From: Planctomycetota bacterium
GTDB lineage: Bacteria > Planctomycetota > PLA2
Length of the DNA stretch: 12,975 nt
Reading direction: 5' to 3'
Assembly (NCBI GenBank): GCA_023150495.1
Contig: JAKLKT010000029.1
Coordinates: 1-12,975, forward strand
Part shown: positions 7,016-11,897 of the stretch, in pieces
Layout of the letters: the number at the start of each line of letters is the position of its first letter
Numbering within the stretch: the stretch's first letter is position 1
Notes under the pieces: generated by a model
What the model saw: the letters and a program-made list of their open reading frames with translations, nothing else
Database searches by the model: none
What the model was told of the DNA's origin: nothing
Position numbers and translations under genes: made by a program

Positions 7016-8548
7016 GTGAGCGAGATCCGTCCCGGCCTCGTCCTCGCCGACAGCCGGCTCGAGTCCGAGGCGAGCGCCTACCTCCAGCGGCGGCTCGCGC
7101 TCTTCTACGGAGTGACCCTCGCCGCCGCGGCGGCGTTCTACGTGGTGGGCCTCTTCCTCATGGCCTCCCACCGCGGATGGGGGCCCCATCTCCTCCTCCA
7201 CCGGTCCCGCATCGTCCACCTCGCGTCGATGGCGGTCGCGGTCGCGCTGCTCGCGATGCTCGCGCGGCGCCGGCTCCGGGCGGGCGTGCTCCGCTTCCTC
7301 GACGGGTTCGGCCTCTTCGTGGCGATCGGGACGTGCCTCGCGATCCACGCCATCGAGTACGAGTTCGAGACGAACGCGATGGTGGCGATCCTCTGCCTCT
7401 TCGTGTTCGCCCGCGCGGTCGTCGTCCCCTGCTCCGGCCGCGTCACGTTCCTCCTCTCCCTCCCCGCGCCCCTCGGACTCCTCCTCGTGCAGCTCTCGCA
7501 CGGCGCGGTCTACCTCGCGCCCGGCGTCGCGGCGCCGCACTTCGCGCACCTCGTGATCTGGGACCAGCTCATCCTGCTCCTCGCCGCTGCGATCGGGGCG
7601 CTCGCGTCGCACGTCAACTTCGGGCTCCGGGTGCAGGTGCACGAGGCGATGCGCCTCGGCCAGTACCGCCTCGAGGAGCTCGTCGGCCGCGGCGCGATGG
7701 GGGAGGTGTACCGCGCGAGCCACGCGATGCTGAAGCGGCCGACCGCGATCAAGGTGATCCGGCCCGACGCCGTGGGCCCGGAGATGCTCCGGCGCTTCGA
7801 GCGCGAGGTGCGCGAGACGAGCCGCCTGTCGCACCCGAACACCGTCTCCGTCTTCGACTACGGCCGGACGCCCGACGGCGCCTTCTACTACGCGATGGAG
7901 TACCTCGACGGCATGGACCTCCGCCGGATCGTCGAGGAGAAGGGGCCGCTCCCGCCGGCGCGCGCCATCCACATCCTCGCGCAGGCGTGCGGGGCGCTCG
8001 CGGAGGCGCACGCGGAGGGGCTCGTGCACCGGGACCTGAAGCCGGGCAACCTCGTGCTGTGCCGCCGCGGCGGCATGCACGACGTGGTGAAGGTCGTGGA
8101 CTTCGGGCTCGTGCGGGACGTGACGGCCGCGCCCGACCTGACCGGCACCGGCGTCCTCTGCGGCACCCCGGAGACGATCGCGCCGGAGGTGCTCCGCGGG
8201 GAGCCCGCGACGGCGAGCGCCGACCTCTACGCGCTCGGCGTCGTCGGCTACTTCCTCCTGACGGGGAAGCCGATCTTCGACGCCGCGACGGCGCTCGAGC
8301 TCATCGGCCACCACATGCACACCCCCCCGGTGCCCCCCCGGGCTCGCCTGGCCGAGGTGCCGGAGGACCTCGAGACCGTGATCCTCCGCTGCCTGCGCAA
8401 GGAACCCTCCGAGCGCTTCCCGGACGCGGGCGCGCTCCGGGCTGCGCTCCTCGCGTGCGCCGCCGCGGGCCGCTGGACCGAGGCGGACGCCGCGCGCTGG
8501 TGGCGCGATCACGCGAAGGGCGGCGCGCCAATGGCCTCGCCGCAATAG
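7016..8548 (+). CDS. Membrane Ser/Thr protein kinase with N-terminal multi-spanning domain
   Basis: A 510-residue Hanks-type kinase. The N-terminal ~200 residues contain about six hydrophobic segments (roughly 31-54, 63-82, 97-117, 125-142, 145-170 and 182-205), a probable membrane or sensor domain. The kinase domain follows from ~214 with every core motif intact: glycine loop GRGAMGEV (224-231), ATP lysine K246, catalytic HRDLKPGN (H338, D340), metal-binding DFG (362-364), and an activation segment ending in CGTPETIAPE (E391). It should therefore be active. The order membrane-then-kinase is the reverse of PknB-type receptors, where the kinase is N-terminal and the sensor outside. The GTG start sits 17 nt after the oligopeptidase stop and begins a sensible N-terminus; no Shine-Dalgarno is seen. 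It is third in the operon, and its last 40 bp overlap the convergent zinc-ribbon gene. Target proteins are unknown. Confidence 0.92.
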   Translation: MSEIRPGLVLADSRLESEASAYLQRRLALFYGVTLAAAAAFYVVGLFLMASHRGWGPHLLLHRSRIVHLASMAVAVALLAMLARRRLRAGVLRFLDGFGLFVAIGTCLAIHAIEYEFETNAMVAILCLFVFARAVVVPCSGRVTFLLSLPAPLGLLLVQLSHGAVYLAPGVAAPHFAHLVIWDQLILLLAAAIGALASHVNFGLRVQVHEAMRLGQYRLEELVGRGAMGEVYRASHAMLKRPTAIKVIRPDAVGPEMLRRFEREVRETSRLSHPNTVSVFDYGRTPDGAFYYAMEYLDGMDLRRIVEEKGPLPPARAIHILAQACGALAEAHAEGLVHRDLKPGNLVLCRRGGMHDVVKVVDFGLVRDVTAAPDLTGTGVLCGTPETIAPEVLRGEPATASADLYALGVVGYFLLTGKPIFDAATALELIGHHMHTPPVPPRARLAEVPEDLETVILRCLRKEPSERFPDAGALRAALLACAAAGRWTEADAARWWRDHAKGGAPMASPQ

Positions 8549-8841
8549 AGGCAGCGGGGGAACCGGCCCGGGATCCTCTTCCCGCAGTGCGGGCAGGTCC
8601 GCGGCGGGCGGCGCACCTTGCCGTCGAGGATGCCGTCGCTCTCGTCCAGCTCAAGGACCCGCTTCGCGAGCTCCTCGTCGGTGACCTTGAGCCGGTCGCG
8701 CAGGAGCGTCCACATGGCCTCCATCGTGAGCAGGCAGAGGTCGAGCCGCTGCTCGATGCTGTCGACCTTGGCGTGGGCGCGGTCGGCGCCCGTGGGCGTC
8801 GTCGTGCCCGGATGGGGCGGGCGTTGGCCGAACAGGTTCAT
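8509..8841 (-). CDS. Small C-terminal zinc-ribbon protein
   Basis: A 110-residue protein starting at an ATG whose first base is 8841. The N-terminal ~25 residues are Pro/Gly/Thr-rich. A helical middle (about residues 25-80, VDSIEQRLDLCLLTMEAMWTL and on) looks amphipathic or coiled-coil, and the end carries CPHCGKR and CLYCGE, two CxxC knuckles of a rubredoxin-like zinc ribbon. The combination suggests an oligomerising zinc-binding adaptor. I do not know a named family, and no enzyme motif is present. The frame is open back to 8886, but the upstream extension is low-complexity and would run through the G-rich repeat, so the inner ATG is preferred. Its end overlaps the kinase coding sequence on the opposite strand (8509-8548). 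A GATACT hexamer lies 6 nt before the ATG, suggesting a leaderless transcript. Confidence 0.75.
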   Translation of the reverse strand: MNLFGQRPPHPGTTTPTGADRAHAKVDSIEQRLDLCLLTMEAMWTLLRDRLKVTDEELAKRVLELDESDGILDGKVRRPPRTCPHCGKRIPGRFPRCLYCGEAIGAPPFA

Positions 8842-8847
8842 GCGGGA

Positions 8848-8853
8848 AGTATC
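8848..8853 (-). promoter_or_regulatory. Candidate -10 box of the zinc-ribbon gene
   Basis: On the - strand GATACT lies 6 nt before the ATG (first base 8841), which would put the transcription start at or next to the start codon. No Shine-Dalgarno is visible. No convincing -35 is seen, so this is tentative. Confidence 0.35.
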
Positions 8854-8866
8854 GCAGACGGAACCC

Positions 8867-8883
8867 GGGGGGGCTCCGGGGGC
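8867..8883 (+). repeat. G-rich CTCC repeat, copy 4
   Basis: GGGGGGGCTCCGGGGGC, identical to copy 2, lies in the 62-bp space between the divergent zinc-ribbon and DUF6941-like genes. It ends 20 nt before the ATG at 8904 and covers the place where a -35 box for that gene would fall. Confidence 0.75.
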
Positions 8884-8890
8884 CATTGGG

Positions 8891-8896
8891 TAGACT
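8891..8896 (+). promoter_or_regulatory. Candidate -10 box for a leaderless transcript
   Basis: TAGACT (TANNNT type) ends 7 nt before the ATG at 8904, and no Shine-Dalgarno intervenes (only CTCTCCG). This spacing would start the RNA at the start codon. The -35 position is taken by the G-rich repeat. Confidence 0.4.
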
Positions 8897-8903
8897 CTCT
8901 CCG

Positions 8904-9347
8904 ATGGCGCCGCGGCCGAGCGTGAAGGCGATCCTGATCTGCGACCAGATCATCCACGAGTTCGGGACGAACAAGAAGAGCCTCATCGGCATCTTCGAGG
9001 ACATCCACATCGCGACGTTCCCGCACAGCTACCCGCGGATCGCCGTCTACGTGAACCTGACCGACGCGCACGGCAAGTACGTGCTCGAGCTGCGGCTCGT
9101 GAACAGCGCGGACAACACCGTGATCGGGAGCGGGAAGACGCCCGAGGTGCAGATCGACAACCCGCTGCGGACCTGCGAGTTCGCGCTCCAGATCCAGAAC
9201 CTCGTGTTCCGGAACCCGGGCGTGTACGAGTTCCAGGTCTTCGCGAACGGCGACCTGATCGCGACGAAGGCGTTCAACGTGAAGCGAGTGCGCGTCGGCC
9301 CGCCCCCGCAGCCGCCCGGCGTGGAGCCGGGCGCGCAGCAGGGGTGA
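8904..9347 (+). CDS. DUF6941-like protein
   Basis: A 147-residue soluble protein with no signal peptide. The layout (a conserved CD near the start in ILICDQII, then SLIGIFEDI, a YPRIAVYVNLTDAHGKY strand pair, and FRNPGVYEFQVFANGDLIA near the end) resembles the DUF6941 family as I remember it: small predicted beta-sandwich proteins of unknown role. A Pro/Gly-rich tail (last ~20 residues) follows. The ATG at 8904 is preferred over an in-frame TTG at 8886, which would add residues across the presumed promoter. The gene stands alone, divergent from the zinc-ribbon gene and followed by a long gene-free region. Function unknown; the family name is from memory and should be checked against a profile. 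Confidence 0.75.
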   Translation: MAPRPSVKAILICDQIIHEFGTNKKSLIGIFEDIHIATFPHSYPRIAVYVNLTDAHGKYVLELRLVNSADNTVIGSGKTPEVQIDNPLRTCEFALQIQNLVFRNPGVYEFQVFANGDLIATKAFNVKRVRVGPPPQPPGVEPGAQQG

Positions 9348-9447
9348 GCGGAGGCTGCAGGCATGGGCGCGGCATGGGCCGCGCGATGCCTCGCCGCCGA
9401 TTGCCCGACCATGGAAGGGGCGCGACGGGGACCGCCCCAGGTGCGGA

Positions 9448-9468
9448 GCGCCCGCCTTCTGCGGGCGC
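9448..9468. terminator. Hairpin, possible terminator
   Basis: A perfect 8-bp stem GCGCCCGC/GCGGGCGC (9448-9455 with 9461-9468) with a 5-nt loop CTTCT. It could end DUF6941-like transcripts on the + strand or read-through from the tRNA side on the - strand. There is no T-tract, so the role is uncertain. Confidence 0.4.
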
Positions 9469-9471
9469 ATC

Positions 9472-9504
9472 TTCACGTGCCGGGCTCGGCGCCCGGCACG
9501 TGAA
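9472..9504. repeat. 14-bp perfect palindromic hairpin
   Basis: TTCACGTGCCGGGC (9472-9485) and its exact reverse complement (9491-9504) are separated by the 5-nt loop TCGGC. No T-tract follows on either strand. The perfect length suggests selection or recent origin, for example a REP-like element, a strong RNA hairpin or a protein site. Confidence 0.7.
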
Positions 9505-9520
9505 CCGCTCGGGGCGTTTC

Positions 9521-9546
9521 TGGCGGAGAGGGTGGGATTCGAACCC
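9521..9546 (-). pseudogene. Detached 3' end of tRNA-Ser (26 bp)
   Basis: These 26 bp are identical to 9754-9779, the T-loop, 3' T-stem and acceptor 3' strand with CCA of the intact tRNA-Ser. Upstream on the - strand the match stops: the 5' half of the T-stem no longer pairs fully, and no D or anticodon arm can be found. It is therefore a fragment, either an att-like remnant or the end of an unequal duplication. Confidence 0.75.
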
Positions 9547-9583
9547 CGGCGCCCGCAGGGAACCGTCCGACGCCGGGAGGTGA

Positions 9584-9605
9584 GCGAGTGCCATGCGGCA
9601 CTCGC
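9584..9605. repeat. 9-bp perfect hairpin
   Basis: GCGAGTGCC (9584-9592), loop ATGC, GGCACTCGC (9597-9605). No T-tract. It lies between the tRNA fragment and the intact tRNA. Confidence 0.55.
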
Positions 9606-9751
9606 GAACGGTGCCGGGCGCCGAGTGCCTGAGCGCGGATGAGGAGAGAGGGGAACCGCGAGGGTGCGGAACGCCCACCCTCTTCGGCCAGTCTGTCCGG
9701 CACCGACCGCGGGTGCGGGCATCAGCCCGCCCCGCGGGCGGCTTCGTGCGG

Positions 9752-9843
<92 letters not shown>

Positions 9844-9859
9844 ACGTGGAAGTCGGGGG

Positions 9860-9865
9860 ATTGTA
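9860..9865 (-). promoter_or_regulatory. -10 box of tRNA-Ser
   Basis: TACAAT on the - strand, 16 nt before the mature tRNA 5' end; the same hexamer serves the tricorn promoter. The -35 region is poor. An inverted repeat CCGGAG/CTCCGG (9874-9891) lies just upstream. Confidence 0.5.
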
Positions 9866-9943
9866 CACGCGGGCCGGAGAAGGTCCTCCGGTCGCCCCTC
9901 GCTCCCCTCAAGCCGGTCCGTCCGGCCGTCCGAATCTAGAGCT

Positions 9944-10681
9944 GTGCTCAAGGGCGCCATCTCCCGCCTACGGAACCGGGTCGTCCGGGCCATCCTCGGA
10001 ACCACCCGCACGAAGGAGATGTGCGAGCTCGGCTACTGGCGCGGCCGTGCGCGGCAGGAGGGCCAGCTCAGGAACGACCACTACGCCCGGTTCTTCACGG
10101 AGCACTTCGGCCTCGACCGCGGGTTCTACGAGGGGAAGAGGGTGCTCGACATCGGCTGCGGCCCCCGTGGCAGCCTCGAGTGGGCGTCCATGGCCGCCGA
10201 GCGCGTCGGCCTCGACCCGCTCGCGGACTCCTACCGTGCGCTTCGGACCGAGAGGCACGCGATGTCCTACGCCTCGTCGCCCGCCGAGCGCATGCCGTTC
10301 CCGGACGGCCGCTTCGACGTCGTCTCCTCCTTCAACTCGCTCGACCACGTCGAGGACCTCGACCGCGTGATCTCCGAGATCGCCCGTGTCGTGAAGCCCG
10401 GCGGCCTGTTCCTCCTGCTGACGGACGTCAACCACGATCCCATGCCCTGCGAGCCCATCTGCTACTCGTGGGACATCGTCTCGAGGTTCGGGCCGGCTTT
10501 CGATCTCATCGAGGAGCGCCGCTACGAGCCGCACCCGAAGGGGATCTACGACGCGATCCTCTCGGGCGTGCGATACGACGACGCGAACCCCGCGCCCCGG
10601 AAGGGCGTGCTCTCGGCCCTCTTCCGCCGCCGGGCGGACGCGCGCATCCGCGAGGCGACGGCCTCGGCGGCGCGCTCCTGA
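9944..10681 (+). CDS. Class I SAM-dependent methyltransferase
   Basis: A 245-residue protein read from a GTG. After a basic N-terminus comes YWRGRARQEGQLRNDHYARFFT, then the Rossmann SAM-binding core: motif I VLDIGCGPRG (67-76), the acidic motif II residue D91 in GLDPLAD, the FDVV strand after PFPDGR, and IARVVKPGGLFLLL, typical of Methyltransf_11/25 (UbiE-like) enzymes. Substrate is not evident; relatives of this type are often encoded near sugar or cell-surface genes, but nothing here points that way. The frame is open much further upstream through the tRNA-Ser, which cannot be coding, so the start must lie after 9843. GTG 9944 keeps the conserved-looking N-terminus, and ATG 10019 is the alternative. 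It converges on the next gene with only 7 bp between stop codons, and no terminator is seen between them. Confidence 0.9.
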   Translation: MLKGAISRLRNRVVRAILGTTRTKEMCELGYWRGRARQEGQLRNDHYARFFTEHFGLDRGFYEGKRVLDIGCGPRGSLEWASMAAERVGLDPLADSYRALRTERHAMSYASSPAERMPFPDGRFDVVSSFNSLDHVEDLDRVISEIARVVKPGGLFLLLTDVNHDPMPCEPICYSWDIVSRFGPAFDLIEERRYEPHPKGIYDAILSGVRYDDANPAPRKGVLSALFRRRADARIREATASAARS

Positions 10682-10688
10682 CCGCCCG

Positions 10689-11564
10689 CTACTTCCCCGC
10701 GCGCGCCGCGACCGCGAGCAGCCGCTCGACCTCCTCGCGGAAGGCCTTCGCGCGGTCGGAGGGCGGCGTCTCCCGGAACGCGATCGTGTAGGTCGTGGAC
10801 CCGCCCGGGATGTCGTGCTTCCTGCCGTCGTCCGCGGGCGGCAGCGCGCCCGGCGGCGCCCCGCCGCGGATCACGACGCGCCGCATCTCGCCGCGCATCA
10901 TCTCGCGCAGGGGGTCGCTGCGCGTGATCTTCACCGCGGCGCTCTTGACGCGGCCGTCCGGCGTCACGACGACCGTCGCCTCCGCCTTGAGCACCCGCCC
11001 CCGCGTGAAGGCCATCGGGTCTTCCACGGCGGGCACCACCTCCCTCGCCACGGGGCCCTTGAACGTGATCTCGCCGGTCGCGGCGTCCCGCACGGGCGCG
11101 AGCTTCCCGTCGAAGACGTGCTGCCCGAGCGCCTTCGCGTCGAGGAGCGCCGTCAGCTCCGCGCGGAGCTCGGAGAGCGAGAATCGCTCCTCTTCGAAGG
11201 TCGTGCGCTCGACCGTGCGCTCGGGGCCGACGTAGAGCGCGAAGCCGGGCAGATCCTTCTCCGAGAGCAGGACCACGGTGCCATCGGCCGTCCGGCACGC
11301 GTCCACCCGTCCCTCGAACGGGTCCTCCTGCCCCGCGACCCTCGTCTCCATGATGATCATGCCCCCCGCGCCCCCCTGGCCTCCGATCGCGGGCTCTTCC
11401 GGCGGCTCGTGCTTCACGTCGACGGAGGCGGCGACGTGCTCCGCCGTCTGGAGCTTCCGGAACGCGAGCGAGAGGAGCACGTTCGGATCCTCCTCGGCAG
11501 GCGCCGGTTCCTGCGCCCGCGCGGCGGAGGCGAGGAGGAGGAGAAGGGCGATGCGTTCGACCAT
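10689..11564 (-). CDS. Secreted protein of unknown family
   Basis: A 291-residue protein with a clear signal peptide (Arg at position 4, a five-Leu core, then ASAARA before QE at about 18), so exported. The mature part starts with an acidic stretch and a helix (LLSLAFRKLQTAEHVAASVDVKH). Alternating polar/hydrophobic strands follow, with a Gly-rich insertion (GGQGGAGG), a Met/Ile patch MIIMETRV, and near the end VVVTPDGRVKSAAVKITR. The pattern of a short helix and then strands describing a bound or carried group loosely recalls LolA/LppX-like periplasmic carriers, but I cannot claim the family. No enzyme motif is seen. Start supported by GGAGG 6 nt before the ATG. Transcribed away from the SRP RNA gene, with a 72-bp shared promoter region. 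The convergent methyltransferase stops 7 bp away. Confidence 0.8.
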   Translation of the reverse strand: MVERIALLLLLASAARAQEPAPAEEDPNVLLSLAFRKLQTAEHVAASVDVKHEPPEEPAIGGQGGAGGMIIMETRVAGQEDPFEGRVDACRTADGTVVLLSEKDLPGFALYVGPERTVERTTFEEERFSLSELRAELTALLDAKALGQHVFDGKLAPVRDAATGEITFKGPVAREVVPAVEDPMAFTRGRVLKAEATVVVTPDGRVKSAAVKITRSDPLREMMRGEMRRVVIRGGAPPGALPPADDGRKHDIPGGSTTYTIAFRETPPSDRAKAFREEVERLLAVAARAGK

Positions 11565-11570
11565 GGCGAT

Positions 11571-11575
11571 CCTCC
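11571..11575 (-). promoter_or_regulatory. Shine-Dalgarno of the secreted unknown protein
   Basis: GGAGG on the - strand, 6 nt before the ATG (first base 11564). A TAGCAT hexamer at 11586-11591 (- strand) could be its -10 box, giving a short leader. Confidence 0.65.
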
Positions 11576-11598
11576 GGGACCCACCATGCTACGCCCGG

Positions 11599-11630
11599 TT
11601 GCCCGGGGAAACTCCCGGTGGGGGTATACT
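11599..11630 (+). promoter_or_regulatory. Promoter of the SRP RNA gene
   Basis: TATACT (11625-11630) is a near-consensus -10 box that places the RNA start near 11637, exactly where the long SRP helix begins. TTGCCC (11599-11604) is the best -35, but the 20-bp spacer is longer than usual. Confidence 0.55.
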
Positions 11631-11636
11631 GGGCGG

Positions 11637-11772
11637 CCCGGCGGGCGGAGGCGTCGATGGCTGCGCCCCATGCAGCGGCGTCTCCCGAATCGGGTCAGGT
11701 CCGGAAGGAAGCAGCCCTAAGGGATGGCGACCGGGTGCCGTGGTCAGCGTGGCCGGAGCCTTTGCCCCCGGG
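11637..11772 (+). ncRNA. ffs: Signal recognition particle RNA (small bacterial type, 4.5S-like)
   Basis: The universally conserved helix-8 core is present: GTCAGG, then CCGGAAGGAAGCAGCC with the GGAA tetraloop at 11703-11706. Flanking sequence folds into one long rod: 11637-11641 with 11768-11772, 11643-11652 with 11758-11767 (ten pairs including two G-U), 11659-11666 with 11747-11754 (eight pairs), and CGTC-TCCC with GGGA-TGGCG nearer the core. The RNA binds Ffh (SRP54) and targets nascent membrane and secreted proteins. No Alu domain is evident, so it is the short form. At ~136 nt it is slightly longer than E. coli 4.5S; the ends are set by pairing and the promoter and could shift by several bases. 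It lies 126 bp before dnaX, a known neighbourhood. Confidence 0.93.
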
Positions 11773-11815
11773 TTTCCCTGGTGCGATGCGAGGGGGCTCC
11801 CGCCTTCGCGCCTCC

Positions 11816-11836
11816 GGGGCTGCGGCAGCGAGCCCC
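11816..11836. other. Hairpin between SRP RNA and dnaX
   Basis: GGGGCT (11816-11821) pairs with AGCCCC (11831-11836) around a 9-nt loop. No T-tract follows. It might stop SRP RNA read-through; nothing else is recognisable between 11773 and 11880. Confidence 0.35.
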
Positions 11837-11882
11837 ATGCCCGGTTCCGGTGAGGCGGCGGACCCGTGTCCGGGCCATCGAG

Positions 11883-11888
11883 TAACCT
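11883..11888 (+). promoter_or_regulatory. Candidate -10 box of dnaX
   Basis: TAACCT ends 9 nt before the GTG at 11898. With no Shine-Dalgarno in between, this would give a leaderless or nearly leaderless dnaX mRNA. The surrounding bases resemble those before the 8904 gene. Tentative. Confidence 0.35.
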
Positions 11889-11897
11889 CTACGTTCC

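Noticed and set aside
9521..9660. A second complete tRNA-Ser
   Set aside because: Only the 3' 26 nt are preserved; no acceptor 5' strand, D-arm or anticodon arm can be found upstream on the - strand.
11791..11803. Possible fifth copy of the G-rich CTCC element
   Set aside because: GGGGGCTCC is present, but it is followed by CGCC rather than a G-run, so it matches only half of the element.
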